A DNA stretch of 13,499 bases from Candidatus Woesearchaeota archaeon (GCA_019322455.1 JAHWIT010000051.1:1-13499), one strand, 5' to 3'; shown: positions 8,901 to 13,499, numbered from the stretch's first letter. Notes: a model not told the origin generated them from the sequence alone. Made by a program: numbers and translations.

Positions 8901-9519
8901 AGAGGTTGATGAAGGAACTGATCCTCTTGATGAATATTCAGTTCCTCCTGGTATAAGCATATTTACTATTATTTTGGTAATCTTGATTATTGTTTTGATT
9001 GGTGGTGGAGGATATTTTGCTTATTATTATGTAACAAAGGTAATGGGAAAACCACCAATAGTGCCTGCAGCAAGACCTCCTGCAAGACCTGTTGCTGCAC
9101 CGAGAGCAAGACCAACAATAACAACAGAAGAGATTAGGCTAGATGAATTAAGAAGAAAACGAGAAGCAGCAAAAAGAAAACGAAGAGAAAAATTCTTTGG
9201 GGTATTTAAGGCTGGAAAACCAAAAAAGAAGCCTGTTGTAATAAAACCAAAAGAGAAAAAGATTTTTAAGCCATTGGCAAAGGTGATTAAGATTCCTAAA
9301 AAGGAAAAGGAATTTGAAAGATTAACAAGATTAACTGAAGAACATTTGACAAAAGGCAAGCCTATTGAATCTTTATTAAAAAGAGCAAAGATTCCTAAAG
9401 GCGAGAGAAAGGAATTTGAAAAATTAACTCAACTTATTAAAAAGAGAATCAAACATGGAAAAAGTCCAAAAACAATTCCATCAAAGAAAAAAGGCAAGCT
9501 ATCTCAAAAGAAAAAATAA
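2956..9519 (+). CDS. Giant multidomain cell-surface protein with TSP3 calcium-binding repeats, C-terminal membrane span and basic cytoplasmic tail
   Basis: This 2187-aa protein begins with a secretory signal (KMQKRG, hydrophobic 12-29, likely cleavage near FAQEA). Next comes a Cys-rich region at 35-175, then three carboxypeptidase regulatory-like beta-sandwich modules at about 198-272, 274-350 and 352-442; the first shows GATVEIRG and TDDNGFYRIEG. A fibronectin III-like module follows at about 453-549, then a second Cys-rich region at 550-835. Residues 840-1780 hold a series of Ig-like modules, many opening with D-x-x-P (DTEPP, DIEEP, DPTAP, DETPP, DNTPP). Seven thrombospondin type 3 Asp motifs occupy 1784-1993, then a membrane span (2000-2026), a Pro/Arg stretch, and about 160 lysine- and arginine-rich residues inside the cell. 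The likely role is a Ca2+-stabilised surface stalk or adhesin; the ligand is unknown. Met1 or Met7 may be the start. The gene fills nearly half the window and has no stop or frameshift. Confidence 0.9.
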   Translation: MDYINKMQKRGMILVVLGVILLFYAIFSFAQEATGCCTNPELPLALICNQIEADDCCAGDADCEDKYFYEGYDCTVLPDPFSNLCDPGTCLGRGIEAQIDQYCELKNPAALCLNHTEIDTRLPAEIDECKTGCCICIKDITKYIYDPVGFGERPSYELNCVDYCESVILGSIFLFDSSIALDSSECTGLITVVDYSNVEGYVKDAFDAAVSGATVEIRGFTNVTDDNGFYRIEGIRRATDILVEITATGFSDFSDVIDLVEDEEEYNFTIESVLTGTLRGKVTSLGADLFDARVSIAGKTATTDSFGNYEITDISFGLYTVLVEHDLYEPYTEIDFAINDSVVERDFELIRADFSSLFGLVTNYDTGLPVYLAIITLTGELGTYSAISNILGKYIISPINAPLVNIYTLRVVAEGFQSYLHPESISLEAGVPEEIDIELVPIVEGCGVTECTIPREFKAEPVPGKRSVILSWKRDCNVVAGFDIFKYYDGNLIETIPIIAAVAKEYYSYEDNDVLWNKTYDYEIKAYYPESDCKESNVTDKTKAQITLGNAECERRYDDINEIWIGFCDGDYIRKKCRGNNELIIEEDCSVKVPEGIWYCAGPDRYGETGCKEMVCSDANDVWGVCDAPSTCWGADILVGEDSPNFCFLDQHPTFPMYDSCRSCTEVDSCFDYKSSLACRLDNSTCLKGEGHDCAWLNTTVASYVQGFCYPEDYEERDMCWLCDYTKPPTQFFECNQSICSLLGDCYSERGEGIHSDKLVRCQACTPGNMQCEDYESREECVGDGDGIRYAEDIEPQCTIVYSDDRCGLGECKWDDLIGCFKDGDLDGVQDSIDPAVLRDTEPPITTVTQNGNEHVVVSISNNTITFESNELIDSIEYCILADPDLCCSENLIGELDSSPSILNVQAYIEEKAIENPNNIYYLKYWATDSNFNREQTKTKQIIIDIEEPEIKIFDYDPEFVGDVALLPITIEINERVDCMDNLTGAGFSDSRISKTIDVGLPEQIIYTGLSEGTYGYSIICIDRVGNEKTETRQIPVHKPFITLLNPTKVTRDTTIVFRIQTKEESSCSLYDGTTLFEDLIYREDGSDPGSKIYESTAYTDIAQNQFIDRFSIKCDYLGGPSTKLVKFTIDLEGPVTELNVIDSFNRRYSGLFELPPFDSAVDIELLCNDEPLGAPREYVFGCKNITYCEDADLGKLSCEPDTAYVGRVPLTESRLVCYKSIDKNDNEGLVSCNKLLVSEPLVITLEEPYQEIREAEVVVNVPSFDIRITTNKPTADCGFNTYAPFDYSELSPKFFFTTLEQDLQTKEYYNFPVAFRTSGDDFSANSDDIDMYIQCRNPAGDVLNPVPKYLNFIYDPTAPVIERAIATQSVASAEGTNEFIVKQDSYLIVETDDKTICKYSTIDTPYDKMVYYFDGCDGDCNSAGDIILNSPVPKTYYKKQIKIINAEDLQDNTEYKYYVRCKNQAGDISSSFAIIAFVTNFEARRSLIIFTSVDPLVGVFNGNNIVNKSSAILSLSAETNAPTRRATGCKYSEIQNFNFDQQGTLFNTDDNFFHYISMNMLNEGIYTYYIKCEFEDQSFDDSSISVVVDETPPVIENVTVTDICVNDSVSPQFDVNDNLSGVNEYAYIIYKGARPLLGNVWNITTDSNPDIDGLNLTIGELYSIRLKASDYAGNWISDRDAISSDQFTVLALDDPECIDDNTPPTVIVNKTLIGSIIEVSLTCTDVYGCKGIKYGWADTAVGCNANVYDYIGAIPLSPPIYFCYNVSDTNGNPASGITYIEINDSDGDTVLDENDICPNTPVTDIYQIVVDETSDYYGCAPDEIDSDGDLLPDYWEEQYSSVDCILDSNNSDSDGDTISDKEEDCDNDELTNYIEYTQGTDPTIPDLADLDNDNVPDINDSCPSTPYGEAVDEFGCADSEKDTDGDGMDDRWEKLNGLDHEDPSDAETDLDDDGLKNKDEYTEGTNPNKEDTDGDGFSDKKEVDEGTDPLDEYSVPPGISIFTIILVILIIVLIGGGGYFAYYYVTKVMGKPPIVPAARPPARPVAAPRARPTITTEEIRLDELRRKREAAKRKRREKFFGVFKAGKPKKKPVVIKPKEKKIFKPLAKVIKIPKKEKEFERLTRLTEEHLTKGKPIESLLKRAKIPKGERKEFEKLTQLIKKRIKHGKSPKTIPSKKKGKLSQKKK
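8305..8940 (+). repeat. Coding region for seven thrombospondin type 3 calcium-binding motifs
   Basis: The translation contains a series of D-x-D-x-D-x-x-x-D motifs: DSDGDTVLDENDICP, DSDGDLLPD, DSDGDTISD, DLDNDNVPDINDSCP, DTDGDGMDD, DLDDDGLKN and DTDGDGFSD. Several continue into the E-G-T-[DN]-P ending common in prokaryotic TSP3 proteins. In this family aspartates bind Ca2+ and rigidify the chain. Here the array sits directly outside the membrane span, as a stiff spacer would. A single isolated copy (DGDLDGVQDSIDP) occurs near residue 825. Confidence 0.85.
9307..9510 (+). repeat. Duplicated helical motif in the cytoplasmic tail of the giant protein
   Basis: Residues 2118-2151 and 2152-2185 are two divergent copies with a 34-residue period. 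Both begin KEFE[RK]LT-x-L and carry GK about 17 residues in. The pattern is amphipathic and basic. It loosely resembles a short helical motif (L-x-x-I, then L-x-x-G-x-s) that I recall from DPANN membrane proteins, but I cannot name it. Confidence 0.55.
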
Positions 9520-9529
9520 ATATATTATA

Positions 9530-10039
9530 ATGAAAAAATCTCAAATTAGTCAGGTATTTATTTATATTATGGCTTTGTTTATTTTTGCTTTGATACTTTA
9601 TTATGGATATTATTCAATTAGTTCTTTTATTAAAAGAGGAGAAGAGGTTGTTTTTATTAAATTTAAGACAGAATTAGAAAGTGAGGTTGAGGTATTGCTT
9701 CCTCAGTATGGAAGTGTTTCTATTTTTAATGAAAAAAAACCATTAAAGGTTCCTGGAGATGTTGAAGAGATTTGCTTTGTTTCTTCTAATTTAATTAGTA
9801 CAGCTATAGAAGATCTTCCACCTAGTTTATTGAATTATAGAAAAGATAGAACAATAAAATTAAGTGTTGCAGAAGGTGCAGAAGAAAATGTTTTTATATT
9901 ACCGAGAGAAGAAAGGCCAGCAATCTGGCTACCACACATAGAAGTTTCTGATGATTTTTTATGCATTCCAACAAAACAAGCTAGATTGGATATAAGATTA
10001 GAGAGTTTTGGCAATTATGTTAAAATTTCAGGACAATGA
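9530..10039 (+). CDS. KKSQ-anchored extracellular protein, 169 aa
   Basis: The frame is open from an ATG at 9455, but that start would put 25 lysine-rich residues inside the end of the giant gene. I choose the ATG at 9530, 10 bases after the previous stop, because it gives MKKSQ followed at once by a hydrophobic helix (8-32), the pattern shared by its neighbours. The external part has two cysteines, in EICFVS (82) and DDFLCIP (145), that could pair, and a LLPQYGSVSIFNEK stretch. I have a memory of similar short proteins in DPANN genomes but cannot name a family. KKSQ before the helix could be a class III signal with Gln at +1, or simply a positive-inside anchor. The gene ends in an ATGA overlap with the next one, so the two are probably translationally coupled. 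Confidence 0.85.
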   Translation: MKKSQISQVFIYIMALFIFALILYYGYYSISSFIKRGEEVVFIKFKTELESEVEVLLPQYGSVSIFNEKKPLKVPGDVEEICFVSSNLISTAIEDLPPSLLNYRKDRTIKLSVAEGAEENVFILPREERPAIWLPHIEVSDDFLCIPTKQARLDIRLESFGNYVKISGQ

Positions 10040-11103
10040 AATCTAAAAAAGCTCAATTAGCAATTCCATTTCATTGGGTATTTATTTTGATTGCAGGAGC
10101 AATAATTCTTTTGTTTTTTGTGACTATGATATACAGGCAAAAGGCTGTTGCAGAAGAGAAGATAACAATAACACTTATTTCTGATATTGAAGAGATATTT
10201 GTTGGAGCTGGAAGCGGGGAGGAAGAGGCAATACATATAATTGATATTCCAAAAACAGAGTTTGAATTTATTTGTGATTATGGAACAGGTGTTTCAGAGT
10301 ATAGTATAAAAGGAACAGGGATTCCCAGACAAACACCAACAGAGGTTATTTTTTCTCCTGGATTGGTTAAAGGAAAACAATTGGTAATATGGTCTTTGCC
10401 GTGGAGTTTTCCTTTTAAGATAACTAATTTGATGATGGTAAGTTCTTCTGATGTAAGATATGTTATTTTTCATCATCCAAATGTGGAGGACACTGCTATA
10501 GATATGAAGAATGATATGCCTGATCCGCTAGCAGTTGATTTAATGACAAGTGTAAGTGATCCTTTGGATACAAGCAATTATAAAATAAAATTTGTTTTTA
10601 TTGGTGTTGATCCAGTAAACATTGATTTAAGTGCAAATAGAGGATTGCAAAATAAACAAGACAAGGATGTAAGTGCTATAAAAGTAGAATCAAATTTTGT
10701 AAGATTCTATAAAAAGCAAGGGAATAGATTTGTAGCTGATAGAAATGCAATTTATTTAACTTCTTTTAATGAAAAGGATGCTTTGTATTATGCAGCAATA
10801 TTTGCAGAGGATGCTGGAATGTATAAATGCGGATTAAAAAAGATGCTGAATAGATTAAAATTAGTTAGTGAAGTTTATAAAGAAAGAACAGGGAGATTGA
10901 TTAGCCATTTTTCAGCAGATCCAATATGCGGGCCTATATATTCTTTAGCAGGTTTTGATGAAATTTTGTATATGAGTGATTTGTGTGTTAAAGATTTAGA
11001 CAGTGGTTTTTGTGATGCGCAGAGGTTTCAAAGTTCTGTTGTAGGCAATATGGGGATTAAGGAAAGAAATGAGATATTACAGGGGTGTATATTAATTTAT
11101 TAA
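10036..11103 (+). CDS. KKAQ-anchored extracellular protein, 355 aa
   Basis: The start codon overlaps the preceding stop by 4 bases (ATGA). The protein opens MKSKKAQ, followed by a hydrophobic helix at 13-33, so the bulk lies outside the membrane. The external domain has Cys80 in FEFICDYG, an aromatic VIWSLPWSFPFKITN segment (118-131), and a Cys-bearing C-terminal third (265, 298, 317, 326, 351) beginning DAGMYKCGLKK, which looks helical. These blocks look constrained, as in a real conserved family, but I recognise no enzyme motif and no named domain. It is the largest of the mid-operon anchored proteins. Only one base separates it from the next gene. It may be a structural subunit of the same surface complex as its neighbours. 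Confidence 0.88.
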   Translation: MKSKKAQLAIPFHWVFILIAGAIILLFFVTMIYRQKAVAEEKITITLISDIEEIFVGAGSGEEEAIHIIDIPKTEFEFICDYGTGVSEYSIKGTGIPRQTPTEVIFSPGLVKGKQLVIWSLPWSFPFKITNLMMVSSSDVRYVIFHHPNVEDTAIDMKNDMPDPLAVDLMTSVSDPLDTSNYKIKFVFIGVDPVNIDLSANRGLQNKQDKDVSAIKVESNFVRFYKKQGNRFVADRNAIYLTSFNEKDALYYAAIFAEDAGMYKCGLKKMLNRLKLVSEVYKERTGRLISHFSADPICGPIYSLAGFDEILYMSDLCVKDLDSGFCDAQRFQSSVVGNMGIKERNEILQGCILIY

Positions 11104-11104
11104 A

Positions 11105-11698
11105 ATGAATAAAACAACAAAAACAAAGTGCTTAAAAATCGAAGATTTTTGGCACCGCTTTGCGCGGTTTTTGAGCCTTAGAAATTTTAAAATTTCTAAG
11201 AAATCTCAAATAAAAATGACAGAAACTATAGGAGTATTAGTAGTTTTTTTTATCTTGATTTTGTTTGCATTTATATTTTATGCTCAATATCAAAAATCAG
11301 CTATAAGAGAACAGCAGGAGGCTGCTACTGTAAAAAGAGCTGTTGCAACTAGTTTAAAGGCATTTTATATGCCTGAGATAAGATGTACAAGAGGTTTTGA
11401 TGTTGCTTTTACAGCTTGTGTTGATTTAGACAAAGCAGATATATTTAGCAATAATGTTGAAGAGAATTTTAATTTTTATTCAAATATTTTTGGAAAAGCA
11501 GAGATTTATCTTATTAAAGATGTTTTAAACTCAACTGAAATCAGGATACAGATTTATAATGGGTCTCCTGAAGAATTTACAAAAAAAATACCTATAAGAT
11601 TTCCTGTTTCTGTTTATGATGCAAAAAGATTAGGGACTTGCGGAGATCTTCCAGGAGTTTGTACATTTGGAATATTAAATGTGGATATTTATGATTAA
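11105..11698 (+). CDS. KKSQ-anchored extracellular protein with palindrome-coded N-terminal extension, 197 aa
   Basis: The ATG lies one base after the previous stop, matching the tight packing of the operon. Residues 32-36 are KKSQI, then KMTET and a hydrophobic helix at 42-60; the external part carries cysteines at 94, 105, 179 and 186 and a FPVSVYDAK segment near the end. All neighbours have KK-x-Q or its equivalent within about ten residues of their start, so the 30 residues before KKSQ are unusual. They are coded by three DNA hairpins (11128-11200), and codons such as CGC, GCG and CGG appear there although the rest of the window almost always uses AGA/AGG for Arg. I read this as an in-frame insertion. 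A TTG at 11171 or the ATG at 11216 could be alternative starts, but the latter would remove the KKSQ motif. Function unknown. Confidence 0.83.
   Translation: MNKTTKTKCLKIEDFWHRFARFLSLRNFKISKKSQIKMTETIGVLVVFFILILFAFIFYAQYQKSAIREQQEAATVKRAVATSLKAFYMPEIRCTRGFDVAFTACVDLDKADIFSNNVEENFNFYSNIFGKAEIYLIKDVLNSTEIRIQIYNGSPEEFTKKIPIRFPVSVYDAKRLGTCGDLPGVCTFGILNVDIYD
11128..11200. repeat. Three palindromic hairpins in the N-terminal coding part of the 11105 gene
   Basis: Hairpin A (11128-11155) has an inner stem AAAAATC/GATTTTT with loop GAA and outer arms GTGC/GCAC. Hairpin B (11154-11168) is ACCGC/GCGGT with loop TTTGC. Hairpin C (11177-11200) is a perfect palindrome with half-arm CTTAGAAATTTT. A and C are related to the hairpins at 364-393 and 338-360, in the opposite order. 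B is strikingly GC-rich for this window. Confidence 0.75.
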
Positions 11699-12167
11699 AA
11701 GAAATAAAAAAAGCCAGGTAGAAATAATGGGATTGATTGTTATTGTAATTTTATTAGCTGTTGCAATGATTTTTATACTGCAGTTTACAATATCAAGAAG
11801 ACCAACAACAATTAAAACATATTCACATGCAGAAATAGCTGAAAATACATTAACAGCAATGCTGCAGACAACTACTAATTGTGATGGATTGACAATATCT
11901 GAGCTGCTTAAGAAATGCGCTGAGCCAATACCAGAATATCGAGGATATTGTGATTGTTTGGACAGAACTGTAGATGATATATTAAGCAAGACATTGGATG
12001 AATGGAATATAGAATACAGGCTTTCAGCTACAATTGAACCAGGACAAGTATATATTAATAAATCTGATAAGATTCCTGATTCATGTCTAGGAGAAAGAAA
12101 ATCAGCAACACATATAATATCAGCTGCTGGACAGATTATGAGAATAAGAATGGATGTGTGCGGTTAA
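11691..12167 (+). CDS. KKSQ-anchored extracellular protein with six cysteines, 158 aa
   Basis: Two in-frame ATGs are possible. The one at 11679 adds only MWIF and overlaps the previous gene more; I prefer 11691, which gives MIKRNKKSQ followed by a hydrophobic helix at 12-32 and overlaps the previous stop by 8 bases. The external domain has six cysteines (64, 76, 87, 89, 132, 157), an even number suited to disulfides, arranged around TTTNC, LLKKCA, CDC, DSCLGERKS and a terminal VCG. A helix-like stretch, TVDDILSKTLDEWNIEYR, lies between the second and third cysteine clusters. The spacing looks like a defined small fold, and I recall a similar cysteine layout from DPANN proteins, but I know no function or family name. 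One base separates it from the 37-aa gene. Confidence 0.85.
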   Translation: MIKRNKKSQVEIMGLIVIVILLAVAMIFILQFTISRRPTTIKTYSHAEIAENTLTAMLQTTTNCDGLTISELLKKCAEPIPEYRGYCDCLDRTVDDILSKTLDEWNIEYRLSATIEPGQVYINKSDKIPDSCLGERKSATHIISAAGQIMRIRMDVCG

Positions 12168-12168
12168 A

Positions 12169-12282
12169 ATGGAAAGAAGATTTAATATATGGCAATTGTT
12201 AGGATTGATTTTATTCCTTATTTTTGCAGTTTTAATGGGATATATAATCATAATAAAACTTAAGGGAATGTTATTTCCATGA
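12169..12282 (+). CDS. 37-aa single-span membrane protein
   Basis: An ATG one base after the previous stop opens a 37-codon frame ending in a TGA that overlaps the next gene's ATG (ATGA). The product has a short basic start (MERRFN), one long hydrophobic segment (about residues 8-29) and a basic KLKG end. It fills the gap between two real genes perfectly, with a 1-nt gap on one side and a 4-nt overlap on the other, exactly like every other junction in this operon. That is the best evidence that it is translated. With no external domain and no KK-x-Q motif, it could be a small subunit that stabilises the membrane part of the complex. Its topology and function are not known. Confidence 0.72.
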   Translation: MERRFNIWQLLGLILFLIFAVLMGYIIIIKLKGMLFP

Positions 12283-13259
12283 ATAAAAAAGCAGATTTTG
12301 GAACATTAGCATTGATTATCATAGTTTTAGCTAGTGCTGCTGTTCTTGGAGGTTTTGTTGTAAAGTTTTCTACAGAATCAAAGTGCGAAGCTAAGTTTGA
12401 GGCATGTAGTTTGAGTATTTTGTCAAATGCCAGAGCCAAAAAATTCAAAGCTGGATCTCCTATTTCTGGTATAAAATGCCCTAGGAATGAGATGTGTGAA
12501 GTAGTGTTAAAAAAGAAAGATCTTGTTAGAAATAATAAGATAAATCAGGATAAAGCACATGGAATAATTGCAAAGGCAATGGCTGATTGTTGGAAGATGG
12601 TTGGTGAAGGAACATACGATCCTTTTACTGTTTGGGGAGAGGGGAAGGGAGAATCTTATTGTTTGTTTTGCAAGCCAATTAGATTTGATGATGATTTAAT
12701 GGATTTTATGAATAATGATAAAATTTCAGTTGAGGATAGAGTAATTAAACCAATTGGAAATTATTTGGCTAAGACTGAGATGCCTGGTAAAGGTATAACA
12801 TATTGGCAATATTTGTATAAGGAACTTCCTCCTAATCAAGCTACTTTGAATGATATGGCTAGTAAGACAAAAGATACAATAATACTTCCTGATTCTCATA
12901 TTATAATAAATATGTATAAGAGAGAACAAAAAAGTATATTTTTACATTACACTGGAGTAATTGTCGGTGGAGTTTTATCTGTTGGTGCAATTGTCGGTGG
13001 AGTTTTACTTGCAATTCCTACTGGAGGAATTAGTTTGTCACTTACAGCAGTAGGTTTGACAAGTTTAGCAGGAATAGTTGGAGGTGCGACTCTTTATTAT
13101 ACTGCTGATGCTGCGTTTTCAGAATGTCCTGAATGTAATGCAATTGGTGGTATTTCATTAGTACAGCCTGGAACAGATTTGAGTATAAAATTAAAAGTCC
13201 AATTAGAGCAAGGAAAGGCTCCTGAAGAAATATCTTTATGTTCATTATTAATTAATTAA
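12279..13259 (+). CDS. Anchored Cys-rich protein with additional C-terminal membrane hairpin, 326 aa
   Basis: The protein opens MNKKAD, so the KK-x-Q pattern is present except that Asp replaces Gln; a hydrophobic helix follows at 9-30. The external region holds cysteines at 36, 43, 67, 73 and 104, a MADCWKMVGEGTYDPF segment (101-116), and a CLFC pair at 128-131. Residues 225-275 form two glycine-rich hydrophobic stretches, likely a second membrane hairpin, followed by CPEC (283-286). If the N-terminus is inside, both CxxC pairs would lie outside. They could bind a metal or form disulfides; nothing in the sequence decides. Part of the first C-terminal stretch is an internal 30-bp duplication. 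Residues 43-73 resemble the start of the following gene's product, so the two are probably paralogues. Function unknown. Confidence 0.87.
   Translation: MNKKADFGTLALIIIVLASAAVLGGFVVKFSTESKCEAKFEACSLSILSNARAKKFKAGSPISGIKCPRNEMCEVVLKKKDLVRNNKINQDKAHGIIAKAMADCWKMVGEGTYDPFTVWGEGKGESYCLFCKPIRFDDDLMDFMNNDKISVEDRVIKPIGNYLAKTEMPGKGITYWQYLYKELPPNQATLNDMASKTKDTIILPDSHIIINMYKREQKSIFLHYTGVIVGGVLSVGAIVGGVLLAIPTGGISLSLTAVGLTSLAGIVGGATLYYTADAAFSECPECNAIGGISLVQPGTDLSIKLKVQLEQGKAPEEISLCSLLIN
12959..13007 (+). repeat. 30-bp-period direct repeat in the membrane-hairpin coding region
   Basis: The 19 bases at 12959-12977 recur exactly at 12989-13007, 30 bp downstream, giving the repeated peptide IVGGVL ten residues apart. 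It looks like a recent slippage duplication that lengthened a glycine-rich membrane segment without breaking the frame. Confidence 0.8.
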
Positions 13260-13260
13260 A

Positions 13261-13499
13261 ATGTTATCTAAAAAATCGCAAGCATTGATATGGCTTTCAT
13301 TGTTAGCTATAGGATTATTAACTATGATTATTCTTATATATTTTCAAGTTGGTATTAGGGAATCATCTGAATTTTCAGCTTGGGTAGCACAGTGCAAGAC
13401 AAGTGTTGAATCAAATGCCAGGTTTAGGTTGTTTTCCTGGAGTTTTTCAGAGGATATTAGATGCCCTATACAAGATATAACAATAAAAGAGAATTTAGA
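13261..13499 (+). CDS. KKSQ-anchored extracellular protein, paralogue of the preceding gene (3' truncated)
   Basis: An ATG one base after the previous stop opens a frame that continues to the window end without a stop, giving 79 complete codons. The start is MLSKKSQ, followed by a hydrophobic helix at about 9-28, matching the operon pattern. The beginning of the external part reads CKTSVESNARFRLF and later IRCPIQD. The preceding gene's product has CSLSILSNARAKKF and later IKCPRN at a similar distance from its membrane helix, so the two share a domain. No function can be assigned and the C-terminal part is missing. It shows that the operon continues beyond the right edge. Confidence 0.85.
   Translation, partial: MLSKKSQALIWLSLLAIGLLTMIILIYFQVGIRESSEFSAWVAQCKTSVESNARFRLFSWSFSEDIRCPIQDITIKENL

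Noticed and set aside
9027..9359. 110-aa minus-strand frame opposite the tail of the giant gene
   Set aside because: It mirrors the lysine-rich and Pro/Arg-rich codons of the real gene, which read as Phe/Leu-rich on the other strand. It has no promoter or neighbours on that strand.
9518..9527. TATA-like AAATATATTA directly before the 9530 gene
   Set aside because: It is only a few bases from the start codon, so a transcript from it would begin inside the gene. AT-rich spacer between coupled genes explains it.
9455..9529. Upstream ATG at 9455 extending the 9530 gene by 25 residues
   Set aside because: It lies wholly inside the end of the giant gene in another frame, its lysine-rich product is a by-product of that sequence, and starting at 9530 gives the KKSQ-helix N-terminus seen in the neighbours.
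11679..11690. ATG at 11679 as start of the 11691 gene
   Set aside because: It adds only MWIF and a longer overlap with the upstream gene. The ATG at 11691 overlaps by 8 bases and leaves the basic N-terminus intact. This is a preference, not a proof.

Overview
The window looks like a stretch of an AT-rich archaeal genome, most likely a DPANN archaeon of the Woesearchaeota/Pacearchaeota kind. This is inferred, not proven. The grounds are an archaeal TATA box placed for a leaderless transcript, no convincing Shine-Dalgarno sites, arginine coded almost only by AGA/AGG, and a run of single-span secreted proteins that open with a KK[S/G/A]Q motif followed by a hydrophobic helix. I recall that style of protein from DPANN genomes but could not search for it. 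There are no RNA genes, CRISPR arrays, transposases or housekeeping genes.

Left edge (1-793): the 3' end of a secreted, possibly pilin-like gene is followed by a small basic protein of unknown function (295-648). Each end of that gene carries a pair of GTTAA-N4-TTAAC palindromes, and both pairs have exactly 25 bp between the palindromes. The left pair brackets a TATA box. The right pair spans the start of the next gene. The small gene, the next gene (666-2921) and a gene far downstream (11105-11698) all carry palindromic hairpin DNA inside their N-terminal coding sequence. Two hairpin types are shared between the first and the third, and one of them is read in different frames. This looks like a dispersed palindromic element that inserts without breaking the frame.

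Main block (666-13499): nine consecutive plus-strand genes follow. They are a 751-aa anchored protein with an Ig/cadherin-like domain and a Cys-rich end; a 2187-aa surface protein with carboxypeptidase-regulatory-like, FnIII-like, Ig-like and thrombospondin type 3 regions, a C-terminal membrane span and a basic cytoplasmic tail; four anchored proteins of 158 to 355 aa; a 37-aa membrane protein; and two related anchored proteins, the last cut by the window end. From 9519 onward genes are separated by 1-10 nt or overlap by 4-8 nt, so they are almost certainly co-transcribed.

Working model (inference): this operon encodes a membrane-anchored, disulfide-rich cell-surface assembly. Each subunit has a short basic cytoplasmic N-terminus and an external domain, built around a giant calcium-binding, adhesin-like protein. 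No ATPase, prepilin peptidase or platform protein lies in the window, so whether it is pilus-related cannot be decided here. No function is established for any single gene.
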